Shown: positions 30,783 to 54,296, numbered from the stretch's first letter. The stretch: 64,000 nucleotides of DNA from Lonicera japonica (GCA_021464415.1 CM038471.1:71836851-71900850); one strand, 5' to 3'. A program made the numbers and translations. The notes: generated from the letters alone by a model not told the origin.

Positions 30783-31133
30783 GGATCTTAGGCGACGTAG
30801 AAATTATACATACGTCGCCTAAAATATCTCTAGGGTGACGTAGGTATAGTTTCTACGTCGCCTAAAGGTCAGTCAAAACCCCTGTTGACCGCCACTTAAA
30901 AGTGTCGGTGGTGAACAGCTTTTGGGCGACGTGTGAATTTGAGTACGTCGCCTTAGATAATCTTAAGCGACGTACTGTATACCTACGTTGCCTAGGAGTT
31001 TATGGGGCAACGTACTTTAAACCTACGTCGCCTAGGATTATCTTAGGCGACGTGTAATTATTACGTCGCCTAGGATACTCTTAGGCGACGTATTCTATTG
31101 ACTACGTCGCCCAAGAGTCTTGTTGGTGTAGTG
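30783..31133. repeat. CACTA subterminal repeats and terminal inverted repeat
   Basis: At least ten copies of GGCGACGTA or its complement TACGTCGCC, in both orientations, often extended to CTTAGGCGACGTA. They run up to the terminus, which reads CACTACACCAACAAG on the minus strand and ends at 31133. Such motif arrays are the transposase binding region in this superfamily. Confidence 0.85.
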
Positions 31134-31287
31134 CTCCCCAACGTCTCAAAAAACACGGTCAAAAGTTTATCTAATAAAAACGAATTTAACTTAATAGATA
31201 AAACAATTAAAAAGCAAAAATATTTGGAAATTTCAAAGAAGCCCAAAGCCCCCAACACAAGGCCCTTATCAAAGACTTTAAATAATC

Positions 31288-31362
31288 AATGTAGTCAGTG
31301 GGGCTCGAACCAAAGCCCTCCAAGCCAATTCCCTCGAGCCACTCCCACTGTGCTACACTCTC
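31288..31362 (-). repeat. tRNA-like (SINE-type) segment
   Basis: On the minus strand TAGCACAGTGGGAGTGGC resembles an internal A box, and GGTTCGAGCCCC is a good B box about 35 bp later. It is not a foldable functional tRNA, so a tRNA-derived SINE is the likely source. Confidence 0.45.
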
Positions 31363-33365
31363 TAAACTAATTATTTCATTCAAAATATGTATATATCTAT
31401 ATACAACACAACACGTACTAACGATTCCTGATCTTATTATTCTTCTTATATTTGAGGTTGAGGGTGTACAGATCGAAGAGGTTTTGGATACAGAGACATA
31501 CATACATGTAGCTTCTTATTAAGGCCATTAATGGCAACAAATTTAGATTTGTGACATGGGAAGCAAGACTGTCAAAGACACTAAAATATTAATTCTCATC
31601 TCTTTTTAAGTGATTTGTCAAAGACACTAAAATATTAATTCCCGAACGAAAACCTTCGGTTAAACCAAAGGTCAGTTTATGAACCATCGGTGCGGTCACT
31701 TCTACAATTTATCAACACACCCAATATGAATAGCCGGTGGTTATTCATGTTTGGTGTACACCATCCTTGTTTTTAGGGTACATCAAATTAAAGTAGAGTC
31801 AGATATCACCGTACCCTTAGCAAATGTCTAAAATATCTCCCATAGTTAAAGTTATTTTTTTAAAAATTAATAAGTGATTATGTATAATCTATAAGTACCA
31901 TTGATGGTGTAAACTAATAACCTAATTCACCCCGCCAATCACGAGTTGACACATGGCCGTCTACGTCGACAACCAGACCTATCACAATGAGAGGAGCTCG
32001 AAAGAGCCCTGCTCAAGTACTACAGGGAGGTCGAAGCTCCTTATGGTTTGGTATTTGGTCCCAGAATTAATTTCGCACGTCAAATAATTGAGCTCGAATG
32101 CCAGAACTCTTTCGACGGGATCTGGAGCTCTCTCGCACAACCACTCTGTCATAGTGGTTCACAGAGACATGGGTAACTGCTGCCAACTCCGCCAGATGCT
32201 GCAGAACCTCCCTTACTTTTATTAAATGCATACCAACTACATTTAATGCATCGGAATTCATGGAGAAGCAATGTCAAAGTTAGTGATGATCAAGGCATGA
32301 CTTCAGACCTACTTGAGGCACTCTCCAACACATTTTCCTGTCATTCATATATATAGAAGAAGCATTTACTTCTCTGAAGAACCTAACAACCAGACAACGA
32401 CCAAGAGTTAATTAACAATAAGAGAGAATCCAGCATTCAAGAAGGCTACAGTGAGCAACCGAATGAGATAGAGAGAAATAGAATTATAGAGCACATATTA
32501 GAGCTCCCAACATAGGGAAAGTAGAACTCGTGTGGCTCAAATATACTCTTTTTGTAATCTAGTGAAAATAGAATAACTGGAGAGATTTTGTGAGTTTGTA
32601 ACGACCACTTGGTTATATCAATACAAAATAAACCGAGCTTCGAACTCTATTCCACATATGAGGACTAACCGATATTTTCATATGAGGTCAACCACATCTA
32701 TATATCTTTGACTCTCTTAACTTACTGCATTTATTACGTTAATTATTTGATCTAATTATTTAACTGTGTGGTCCAAACTACTTTTCTAGTTTTGCACACC
32801 AATAGCCATTATGTAGTTCGTGCTTAATCAGATATCACCCCCTTTCCAAACGTGGTCTTAGCATTAAAGATAGCAGATGTGTTATTCTTCAAGGTGCTTC
32901 ATAAAATGACGTATTTTCCAATTAAACAACCATAATTAATGTTTTAAGTGTACCATTTGGTTTTCAAGGTGCTTCTAAACAAGATTTCAACGCCTATAAT
33001 TAGTAGAGATAATTACTTGGTGGCCACTAAAAAGCAATAATTAAAGATAACAACTTTATACAATAAATTTAATCAACAATTAAAATTAGTGGATTTTTTT
33101 GGCATCCACGTAAATTATATAGAGATAATTAATATGTCGCCACTACACGCAAAATTTTCTTGATTATGCTTGCCACCCAGCACACATGTTTTAGTGAGAT
33201 AATTAACGGGGTATTAAAAAATAGGACTTGTTTGAAAAAATATTTTGCAAAAAAACCATAAATTAATATATATCTTTGTAAATTAAGGACCTATATATTT
33301 GACCAAACTCCAAAAGAAGTGCAAACTTTAGATTTTTAAATTGTATTTTTTGATGAAAATATGCA

Positions 33366-33715
33366 AAATTATGTTTGCACTACATGTTTTTTAAAATATT
33401 ATTATAAATAAGTATTTAATTGAGAGTGATTTAGAATAATTTTAACAAATTACATGTTCAAAACCTATTTATTAATAAAATGCACATAATAACTTTTTCA
33501 GAGTTATGCAAATTTAAGTTTGCACTCTTTATTTTCTAAAAAATTATGTTTGCACTACATATTTTTTTAAAATATTATTATAAATAAGTATTTAATTGAG
33601 AGTACTTTAGAATAATTTTAACAAATTACATGTTCAAAACATATTTATTAATAAAATGTACATAATAATTTTTTTCAGAGTAATGCAAATTTAAGTTTGC
33701 ACTCTTTATTTTCTA
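33366..33715. repeat. Direct tandem duplication, period 175 bp
   Basis: Units 33366-33540 and 33541-33715 match almost throughout (attatgtttgcactacat, ataaataagtatttaattgag, tttaagtttgcactctttat), with scattered differences. Confidence 0.9.
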
Positions 33716-35339
33716 AAACATTAATATGTATTTTTGTTTATTTGATGTTGTTTAAAGTTTTATGAATGAAATATAAGAATATACTTGTTAAAAAATATAA
33801 ACACATCATGGAAAATAAATTTGCATTATTTTTTTTATTGCAAAGTTAATTTTGCACTCGGTCAAAACTTTTATTTTAAAACACAATTGATAAACAAGCT
33901 CTTATTTCAAAATGATAATGATATATATTTAGGTCCTTATTTTAAAAAAATATTATTCATTGGTTTTTTTGCGAAAAATATTGACATACAAGACCTTTAA
34001 TTTATCTCATTCTAGATTTAAAAAAGGGCGTGACTATTGGCATTTTATAAAAAAGGTAAAACCTCTATCATTCAAAAGTGTTATTATATGTCATTTAATT
34101 TGCAATGTTAGAATACTTTCATAGAGTGCCAATAACCACACTCTTAAAAATAATTCAAATATTGCTAGCTTATTGGAATATAGGGCTTTGCCTTCCCACC
34201 AACTATCTATTGCAAGAAATTTGGTTTGACAGCTAAATTTGCAAAGATTCATACAACCACTAGCTAATCAAGATATAGGGTATATATGTCTACTTATCCT
34301 CCAATTATATTTGAGAACTACCAAAAATTAGTAGTACGTGATACTTTTGAGGCCTCCTGTGATAAAAGGTCACAAAATATATAGTATTCCACTTTGAATT
34401 CATTTTTTTACCAAGATTGATTTAGACCTAGCTAATAATAAAAAATGTAATTTTTTTATTTATCGTGAGATGTAACACATTAATAATGTTCTTCCCTTGC
34501 CGGCCCCTTAACTATTAATTATTAAAAAAATTTTGAGATGCCATGGAGGGAGTATTTTGTCAACTTTAGTCACAATTTCTAAATGCAAGAAAGTGATAAT
34601 TTGACAAAATTTAATTCGTTCGAGGCTTGTGATCGATTTATCACAATATCAAGTGACAATATTCCAGACTAGAACATGCAGTGATCAATCAGTTCTAAAC
34701 CATATCCACATTTAGTATAGAAATATAGTACTCCACAGTAGTACGTATTCCATATTGACTAAATGGGACCGACACAATAAAACAAGTCATACTAACACAA
34801 TTAATATCATCAATTAGTGTGTATCGGGCTGGGATCACTAATTCATCTGTTCAAACATATATATATATATATATATATTTACATGAACATGCATCGATCA
34901 GAAACTCAAAAGCACGCGATAAATAATATGAATTCATTATATACAACAAACATGCACTTTGAATATCGATGAAAAAAATAATCAAAATTATTTGGCATCC
35001 TTCTTGAAACGATATTATAGTACAACTGATTGAACTAATTAAAAGTCAGATAAAATAACACCAAATTAGTTAATTACTCTAAATCATGCCAATGACTCTT
35101 CCATAATATGCATTCCGACTACAAATTGTTCAATCAATAACGAAGCATCTATAATGAAAATGTATTTCATCACAAGATGTTCACGTTTATTGGCGAGGAA
35201 GTATTTTTGACAAAACATTTTTTATTTTAATAGAATATGTATGTATATATATATATATATTTTCCTTCAATTCATTGCCGAAATTTTGGGCTTTGTCATC
35301 TAATGCGGTCTTTTAATGATGAAAGTTAGCATTTTTTTT

Positions 35340-35545
35340 TTTGGTTCCCCACGAGGTGTCCAGGCCAGCTTTCGCGCATCTCGACTAATCCCCACTCACG
35401 ATTCACGGCTACCGTTGGCCAAGCATTATTTTGATAACGCCGGAGTTTGACCTTGGGAGCTCCAAGTCAACTCAAGGTTGTTCCGGTGACAGCCTTATAC
35501 CACTGGGTCACGAGACTTGGTTGACGAAAGTTAACATTCATCACA
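35340..35545 (-). repeat. SINE-like element
   Basis: On the minus strand it starts GACCCAGTGGTATAAGG (A-box-like) and continues to GTGGGGATTAGTCGAGATGC and GCTGGCCTGGACACC. I recall the last words as a widespread plant tRNA-derived SINE body. Moderate divergence. Confidence 0.55.
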
Positions 35546-36014
35546 AAAGTTTTGATAGGCAAGAGATTGGTGACAAAACTCAGAGTTTCGTCACTCAAGG
35601 GTATTTCTCTAAAGTGGCCCAAAATTTTAGTCAGGTAAGAGTTTTTACTTCCAAAAGCCTTCCGTAACAAAATTCATTTTTTTGTACTTGAGACTTTTAT
35701 GATGTAATCTATGTGACTACACTGCATGTGACGAAACATTTTGTCGCTAAATGTGATTTATGATGTAAAATATAATTTTAAGGACAAAAAAATTATGTCA
35801 TAAAATAGTTATTTGCTTTAGTGTCCCTTGCACGCAGGTTGTGCAATATATTATAAGTCCTCACATTATAACAAGTTTGTTATACTGTATCATTATTACT
35901 ATTACGGTAGCGAATGAATATATATACATATTTTTTTTCCACTAAATATCTCCCCTTAATTTCTTAATATTATCTATGGTTTTTTTTTCAAATTACCACC
36001 CTAGCCAACTTTCC

Positions 36015-36022
36015 TATAAAAG
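36015..36022 (+). promoter_or_regulatory. TATA box of GH1 copy 2
   Basis: TATAAAAG 31 bp upstream of the start codon at 36054. This leaves room for only a very short 5' UTR. Confidence 0.7.
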
Positions 36023-36053
36023 GGGTTGAGTTTAGGAGGTAGAAGCACATCCC

Positions 36054-45686
<9,633 letters not shown>

Positions 45687-45860
45687 AATCCCAAATGTAT
45701 GATAGGTACAATAATGCTGGACTGCTTAAGTACTTCACTGTGTAACAGTGACTATATTTGCAATAAATAAGGCAATGAACATTGTATGTAAAATATAAGC
45801 TGCTTGAGTAACATACACTGTTTAACAGTGACCGTAAATCTATGTTAGCAATAAACAAAT
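45687..45860 (+). terminator. 3' UTR of GH1 copy 2 with duplicated poly(A) unit
   Basis: Two related units with gctta...cactgt.taacagtgac and AATAAA signals at 45762-45767 and 45850-45855, matching the layout after copy 1. Confidence 0.6.
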
Positions 45861-45914
45861 AAATGAACTCCACTTGTTATTATGTACTCTACCTTGCATG
45901 TACCTTCTATTTGA

Positions 45915-46340
45915 ATGAAATTTTTAATTGTGCAAGAAAATATTCTTATAGATTACTCATACCGGGTGCTTTGATAAATTGTTATACATTTTACATTTTG
46001 AACGTGTAACTTATCATTGCACCCAAAGCGAATAACGTTTTAATCATAGTGGATATATTCTATGATTTTTGAAGAAATTTTTAGTTTTAGAAGAAAATAT
46101 TCTTTCCTGCCCTAAGTACATTGATAAGTTGTATGTTTTGGTACATTGTACATTTTGAAAATACAACGTATCAACATACTTAGTGCGAAAAACCAATTAT
46201 TCATACTAGGTGTAAGTTTTATTTTTAAAGGAAATTTTTAGTTGTGGTCCTTGTGGAAGAAAATATGCTTACCGATTATTTAAACAAGGTACACTGATAA
46301 GCTCTGTCTTGATACATCGTACATTTTGAATAGTTTTTAA
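45915..46340. repeat. Three diverged tandem repeats of about 155 bp between convergent GH1 genes
   Basis: Units near 45915, 46075 and 46229 share tttttagtt, gaagaaaatattctta, a tgataa block and gtacattttgaa. A single related unit follows copy 1 (about 8890-9063). The rest of 45687-47020 shows no gene. Confidence 0.6.
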
Positions 46341-47023
46341 GGGCCCCCAACTTTTGTATGCATATATATATATACAGCATACTTGGACTATGGAGCCCTG
46401 ATTTTACAAATTTGCTTTGGAACCTAATTTTTTTTTTGCTACTTTCTGGACCCGCATGCATTCATATTGGGTGGTGTAAATTTATTTTACAATTTAAAAC
46501 AGCAGGATATATATATATATATATGTGTCATACATGCGGATGGAAATTAAGCGATGGTATGATCCCACAGGCATAACGCAACCGTCTCGGTCCAGGTCCA
46601 AGTCAATTTCGATTAGCAGTAAAAGGCTTCGTCAATAAAGCTAATGCGTAATATTAGTTACAGCATCTTTAATTTATTCAATAGAGAAAATCATGAACAT
46701 CCGTATGATACCACAAGTAAATTCTTTCTTTAGGTCTAAACATAATTGAGAATAAAAAGTTGATAAATTTTCTTACAATAATTATCAGGATCTTTGCACT
46801 AACATGATTTCAAAGGCACGTGTGATTATAAAAATTAGGGGTACATCTCAGTCCATAGCAAGTGCAAAATCCGTAGAGATTGTCCTTCCTGAACCTTTTA
46901 TCTTTTAAGAAGTACGAGCACTGGGAAATCGGTTTTTCTCTCTTGGCCTTGATTGCAAACGTAAAAACTAAGCGTGTTGTATTGCCTTATTAGTTTCGCA
47001 TCATCAATGAATCATTTTTTTCA

Positions 47024-47224
<201 letters not shown>

Positions 47225-49599
47225 TTATTTTTTTTGGTCAACTAGTAACATATCAATTTTCATTTTTCAGAAAAATGGTGTCAATAATTTGTATCAAATA
47301 TAAATGCAACAAGGATATTTAAAAAAAAAATTGTGGTGGGGATCATGTCATCATGCAACAAGGCGCTTTTCTATTCAATATTCAGGTCCAGCAACTAGGA
47401 TTGTTTAATCCTTAATTATTTATAAGCAATAATGCTAAAAATGATTTCAATTACTTTCTGGTATGTTCCAATTCTTGATGAATCAAATGCATTTTGTATA
47501 CTAACCTCTTGCGTACAGTTAGCATATCTAGCTAGCATTACTCATCAGTGTAACTAGATAAATAAAAGTTCAACTATATGTCCTAGCCACTTCCTAGTAA
47601 AATAAATAATTATCATGTGAATAAAGTATCCTAGATAGTTACGATAATATAATATCGTTAATTACAATCATCGATCTTTGGGCTAACAAGTACGTATTAT
47701 TTTCCTAGCTAAATCCCAGTCTACATCTTCCAACTGTAACAATCTGATAGCCAAAATCTGATTTACGAACATAAAGTTATCTAAAAAACAAACCCTTCAA
47801 CTTCTCCAAGCATGAGTAGATTGCTTCTCGATGTACTTTTACAATTTTTATGAAAATTAATATCACTTAACAAGCAGGTCTCAAACGAAGTTCTGTTTGA
47901 CCATCACTAGCCAAACTTAAATATTTTTGGTTCATTTTACTCTGTAAAAACCATATTTAATCCCTGAAAGGGTAAAAGACTTTACATGTTTTTACAAAAT
48001 GGGTAACATACTTTTTGCTTGACGTTTTAGACAATGAACTTTTCGTTTTTGAATAAAATAGGTGTTAAAATGTGTATCAAAAATGAAAAATGATAAAAAG
48101 AAAAGAAAAAAGTTCATTGTCTAGAGTGTGGAGAAAAAGGTGTGTTACCCATTTTGTAAGTAAAAACATGTAAAATTCATTGTAACTTTTGGTCTCCTAC
48201 CCTCCCTAAAATGTTTGATTAATAAAGGAAAAATTATAAGCAATTGGTCTAAAACTTACCTAATGGCGTCATGAAGGGCCCGAAAATGCCGGTTATAGAA
48301 ATCAACCCTCTTAGTATCGTTGAGTAATAATTTCATTGTATTGTTACTAGCATCGGGCATCCCTGAAAAAATAATTCAAAAAAAATCAACTCTTATAAAA
48401 TAATTAATGATCCATCTCTAGAATTGTATTATAGCATAAAACTTGTATACTTGCCATTTTCTGTAATGTAAATTATCGGGTTATTATAGTTTTTCTTCGT
48501 GTAAAGAAGAAGCTCTTCAAGTCCTTGTGGATAGACAAAGAAATTTGGTGAACCAGTCTGCAAAATTATTTGTAATCACAAACTCTGAATTTTATATTTC
48601 TATAATACTAATTACCAAGCTAAAGTATGAAATGTCCGATAAGTAACACCAGATTTTGGGCATACATGACGTTTGTGTTAAAAAGCATCGAAAAGGTTAA
48701 TAGTTTAATAATTACTTAAATTTCCTAATTAAATATATAGTTACGTGTCCCCAAAAAAATGATGCTGAGCCAATACCATATGTATTCTTGATTGAGGATA
48801 AAATTACCAAAAGTTTGAATCTTGATGAATTTTGAAAAACTGAATTCTTTGGTATTGGCAAATTACGAAAGCATGGGAAATCACCTACTTATATGGGTAA
48901 TGAAAAATCTATATTGGTATCCCTCAACTAATTGTTTTAAGACTTTTTCATAAAATAAAAAGAAGTAAGGGTGTTTTGGGAAAATAAAAATCTGACAGGA
49001 CTTCACTAATGCTGTAGGAGATGCATATATACGCATAACTATATAAGTTGCTTGCAATAACTTACCGGATCGCCAATTGGTATTCCATTTCTTTCCGCTG
49101 TAAAAGAAAAAATAAGTTACATGGCTTTGAATCCATTAGCAAACCCAATGGCAACATATTTCTTTTTTGAGGCATAGAGAAAAGAGATATTTCTCGCAAT
49201 TTTCAGGCCAAAACTCATAAGTGATCTCTTGTTTTTCTCCTTGAGCAAAAGCTGCATATTTATATACTTACCAACCTTCATAAAGGGTTTTTGGTAACTT
49301 ACTTGAAATGCTTGTAAGAGAATCTGTTGAGCTGCTAATATTTGTAGGATTAGCAGCACGAATATTAGTAACATAATTTGCTGAATAGTAGTTTAATCCA
49401 AGGAAATCAAAGGACCCTTTCATCGTTGCAGCTTGTTCACTTGTGAACTTTGGTAATCTTTTCCCAACAAGCGTACGCATGATTTGTGGGTAGTCACCAT
49501 AAGTCAATGGGTGTATAAACCTGTGAGAAACATTAAAAATACGTACGGTAGTTTAATAAACATAGAAAATAGCTAAAGAGATTTTAAAGAAGCTAAAAT

Positions 49600-50155
49600 A
49601 GATCTTTTAAAGAGTGAAATACACCTTCATTTCCTTAAAAGTTTGCCAGAAGTCTCGCTTTATTCCATCGTGTTTCAATATCGTCAATTTGACCCCTAAA
49701 GTTGAACGCCCTGCTAATTTCTTTAACGGAAAATGCATGTGCCATGCACAAGCTAGTGTCCTAAGGAGCAAAAAAGAGAAAACAAGAGTCAAAGCCCTTG
49801 AGTCCTTCACTCCTCCATTCCCAAATGTTAGGGCTTGTTCAGAACTAAAATCAGAGGCTATGGTTGCAATTTCGTCCATCAGGTTAGGGCTTATATGCAA
49901 AACCCTAACATTTGGGAATGGGGAGAATGAAGGACTGAAGGGCTCAAACTTTTGTTTTCCCTTTTTGCCCCTCAGCATAGTGTGCATGACACATGCATTT
50001 TCCGTTGAAGGAGTTAACGAGCTGCTCAATTTGGGGGCAAATTGCAACCAGAATGAAACTTTAGGGCTCAAATTAACAATATTGAACATCATGGACTAAA
50101 GTAAGACTTTAGATAAACTTTAAGGGACTAAATTGTATTTCACTCTCTTGTAAAA
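49600..50155. mobile_element. Long-inverted-repeat MITE in intron 8 of GH1 copy 3
   Basis: The left end agagtgaaatacaccttcat and the right end, read inverted, agagtgaaatacaatttagt match and continue inward for over 100 bp (tcaatattgtcaatttgacc-like, ccctaaagttgaac). The flanks tcttttaaag and tcttgtaaaag may be an imperfect target duplication. The arms create open frames of 161 codons on both strands (49614-50099 plus, 50092-49607 minus) whose translations resemble each other. They are a product of the inverted symmetry, not genes. Confidence 0.7.
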
Positions 50156-51496
50156 GAAGGAAATGTTGTAAATATTCATTGATCAAGTAATATACTCACC
50201 ATCCATACATGAACTCAATGGCTCGTTTTGCTGCTCTACGGTCGTCTTTTGTATCGGAATAGGGCACCATCCATAGTTTAGGTTATTCCATCTGTCCCTT
50301 TTGAGACTTCTCCATAAGTTCACACGTATTTAGGAGGTTATTTGAAACAAGTGTTTCTTATATATATACTTTAAAGCATTCATAAAGGGTAGGTATATAA
50401 TAGAGACAATGTTAGTCATCTAATGAACCTGCTATAATAGGCGAGGGCAGGCCAGAGTATGGGGACTTCACACATTGCCAAGGTCCGGTAAACTAATATT
50501 CTATACATTTGTGATCCTACATAAGAGACTTTTAAGGGAGATAAAAACAAGGGCTTGGGCCCACACCCTAATCATATTTCACACAAAATATTTAGGTGGA
50601 GATATAATACATTGTTATCAAAAGGTAAAATGGATGATTAATTGGCCAAAACAGAACAATACACTAACTTTTGGACAGATAAGTATTATTTACCACGTAT
50701 TTTTTTGGGTAATAACAAAACAAACATACCCTTTCATGTAGATTGAACTATATACCTTTAGACACATACTTTAAGCTTTTAGTTATCTATCTTTAAACAC
50801 GTAAGGTAGATAGTTTAACACTGATTAAGTGATTATTATTGTCTCATATGAAATGTTGTATTTAGGAAAGTGAACCTTTTTGTTTTTGTACATTAATCAC
50901 CTGGTATTTGTTTTTGTATAGTTTTGCCGATGCTGCATGAGAAAGGAGCAAATGATGGCCAACCACATAAGGCTCGATTGCAGAGTCCCCAGCAGGGCAC
51001 CCATTGTCCATCCATGAAGAACATCGTCCAGGTGCAAGGCCACCTATGTCATAACCAAATGTAGCAAACATATATGGCTCATTTAGGGTGATCCAATGCT
51101 TTACCCGATCTCCAAATTCTTTGAAGCAAAGCTCTGCGAAATCCTGGAAATCATCCCTATCATAACACAAATAAAGGCCATTTGAGATAAGTTGGGGACC
51201 TAGGCTAGGATAGACTTTTGGAGTAAGTCATTATGATATTGATAAAAATAAAATAAAATAAAATAATCTGTTTGTGTCTATGTAATTTCGTAGTCAAATT
51301 CCTTGAATGATATATCTTTCAACCCCTCAATTTCTAGCCAAAATTTATCGAGATATTAAATGAGAAATTCGGCATTTCAAAGATAATTTTACAAGGCGGT
51401 TTTAATGAAATTACTAGTATTTATAGAGCAAATAGTGTAACTTATGATCTTTTCTAGTTTAGCCACTATTCTGGGGTTCTTTAAATAGTTTACTCA

Positions 51497-51688
<192 letters not shown>

Positions 51689-54149
51689 TCATCAATGAGA
51701 CTGTTATAGAAAGCCACACCTATCTTGTTCACTCCTCCATTTAGCTTCCCGCCTAAGAAAACAGATCCAAAAAGAAAACAACTATCTTAGAGAGGAAAAC
51801 AGTTAGAAATGAGATAACACTATATCGTAAATGTATTTTGAGAAAAAAAAATAAGAGACAAAGAGCAAAAATAATCAACAGTAGTTAGCAAATTATTACT
51901 TGGTATTCCTTTGTCTAATTTATAAAATTTGGCATGCGCTGTTCTCTTATATGGGGACAGGGGAGGCATTGTTTCCATCAACTATTTACCAACATATGTC
52001 CATCTGAATGCAATCCTAATGATTTAGTAAGAGGTATTTGAAATATTATAGACAAATCTAGTGTGTGCAAAGAGAGAGAGAGAGAGAGAGAGTGATTGGG
52101 GAAATGAATTTAGAAAAGAAAAAAGTTAGAGAAGATTATATAAAATCAAGTCTGAAAGAGTCAAAGTGCTTGAGACTAGAACGCTGAAGGCAAGTGACTA
52201 AGTGGTACGTATTGTCGAGGTGCGCAAATTTCCCCTCATTAATTCAAAGATATAAAACATTAGTAGTAAGTTCATGCATTATCTAGGTGTATATGTACAC
52301 ATACAATATTGTCTTTGTCATCGCTCCTAAACCCAATTCCCGCAATCTTGCTCCCCTGGCCCTTTATGCACACTCTGCTGCAAAAGTTGGGTAAAAGAAG
52401 AAACCAAGACCCATTGGTGATTCATCCACAAAAAGGCTAATCGTTTATTTGGCCTTGAACACTCTTACTTTTGAAGCTACAAAGCTGCTTTCCGTGAGAC
52501 CATCCTCTTATACTGGTGCTTCGATCCCAAAATCATTACAAGTATTTAGGTTCTTTTATTTTCTTCAAGTTTCACGCCCCAAAGCTGGCATTATCTTTGT
52601 CTCAAATAAAATATGCTCCGAACATTCTCTTAGTAATTGTCCCATTCCTTTAATGAAAACCTTAAAATATACCTTAGGATGGTTCTCTTCTTTCTAGAGC
52701 CACTGCAGTGTTAATCATGTATGGTAGTAGCATAAAAATATACTCCTTACTTTATGCATTGCACAATGGTTGAACAAGAACATATAATTTAAACAAAGAA
52801 GAGGTATGCAACCGAACTAATCGGATAAGAGGTGTCCGGCTGATCCACAACACGGACAACATGTGTCTGTCTGATTTACCAACTGGTCCATTTGAATCCC
52901 AAATGGAAACCAGTTTTTTATTTGATAAGGAACTTAGCCGAACTTAACTTTATCCTTCCCATAGCACAATTATCCTACAATTTTACTCTATTATGGATGC
53001 TCTCTCCCCTACAAGTATAGACAACCAATTGCCTACTTCTTTATCATTACTATAGAGCACATATTGGTACCTAACAACCTCAAAACGATGGGCCATCAAT
53101 AATTACAGCAACTTCAATTGGCACTACAACATAAGTTTCCGCAATAATTCTATAGAAAAAAATATAATTGGTATTGCCACAATGAAAAAGGGATCTTACG
53201 AGGTAATACTCTCGACCAAGAGATGGATATCCTGAAAGCGTCCAATCCTAAATACTTCATCAGTTTCACATCCTCCTGTCACATTTTCAATAAATAGGCA
53301 TAGAACATAACTTTTAATTCTTCTAAAAGTAAGACACGCTTGAATAAATTATTGCATGGCATTAGCCTTTTCATCTATTTACATCTGTCATTTGTAAGAC
53401 CAAAAAGAAGATGATCATGTTTTTGCATGAATTACGCGACAAAAACACATAAAATTAAAGACATTTTGCAATCACTTCTGAACAGACACTCAAACGTATT
53501 GCAACAAATCATAATTATAACATTGTCATTTTGGTGAAATAATGAACTGTGAATGTGTTTGTATCATAAATCCATACCTTGTGACGATGATAAAAATCAT
53601 CTGCTACATCTCCGTTGCTTCCATCCAATATCTTGCCTATCATATAATCATAAAAGAAAAGGGAAAATAGCATGAGGCAATTTTTAAATTTCATTTCTTC
53701 AAATGGAATCTTATTTTTTACTTACCCTGAATTCTGAGTTATTTACACACATTCCCATGTCAGCTGAAAATCACATTGACCTCCCTTATCTTTGGGATTT
53801 TTAATTTTATTCCATCTTATTTATCAGAATCTGAAATTCCCAAATTTTGAAATTCCGTGGTCGATCTCAAACGAAATGATGGTTAAGAAAATTACAATGT
53901 ACTTTTCACAATAAAGGAGATGTGCACATAAAAAACTCAATACTGAGGAAGTCACCGTAATTGCCAGAGGCTTCAGTATCTGACTATATAAAGTTTTCAT
54001 ATATTGTACAATAAAAAAAATTACAGTCTGTTAATAATTCCTCAAGTCCAAAGTTAAAGGAAGTCTGTTTTAATAAACTAGAATATATTCAGGGAGGTTA
54101 ATGCATTTTTTTCAAAATAAAAGAGATGCACATAATTAGCACAAAACTC

Positions 54150-54260
54150 GGAGGAAGTAGGCTGAATGGTAAAAGTGTCCGCTCGGGCCCTAGAGATCCC
54201 GGTTCGAGTCTCATCTGGAGTTGGGGTTTTTAATTTGTTAGTGCAGTTAAAGAAGAGGAT
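54150..54260 (+). repeat. tRNA-derived SINE-like segment in intron 2 of GH1 copy 3
   Basis: TAGGCTGAATGGTAAAAGTG resembles an A box and GGTTCGAGTCTC is a good B box, about 35 bp apart. The sequence does not close into a cloverleaf acceptor stem, so a SINE rather than a working tRNA gene is favoured. Confidence 0.5.
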
Positions 54261-54296
54261 TTTTTGAAAAAAAGAATATGAAAATAACTAGAATCT

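Larger units (their letters stand above)
9064..31133 (-). mobile_element. Decayed CACTA (En/Spm-like) DNA transposon, split by an LTR retrotransposon
   Basis: Read on the minus strand the element begins at 31133 with CACTACACCAACAAG, a typical CACTA terminus. Subterminal repeats with GGCGACGTA words follow (30783-31133), then three copies of a repeat of about 265 bp (30007-30770), then a TNP2-type transposase gene (29923 leftwards). After the retrotransposon (10043-28418) the transposase resumes at 10042 and is followed by a second-gene fragment down to 9184. I found no matching CACTA terminus at the left. Homology between the flanks of GH1 copies 1 and 2 stops at about 9063, which I take as the left junction, so this end is probably truncated. 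Confidence 0.8.
31134..36053. other. Intergenic region between the CACTA nest and GH1 copy 2
   Basis: No gene recognised. It holds SINE-like segments (31288-31362, 35340-35545), a 175-bp direct duplication (33366-33715), a (TA)n run near 34858-34880, and AT-rich DNA. The stretch about 31930-32640 is less AT-rich and may be the remnant of a retroelement, but no domain was identified. The last few hundred bases are the promoter region of GH1 copy 2. Confidence 0.5.

Noticed and set aside
49614..50099. A gene of 161 codons in intron 8 of GH1 copy 3
   Set aside because: The opposite strand encodes a similar protein because the DNA is an inverted repeat. No known family.
54150..54230. Candidate tRNA gene
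   Set aside because: A- and B-box-like words are present, but I could not close an acceptor stem. A SINE is the better reading.
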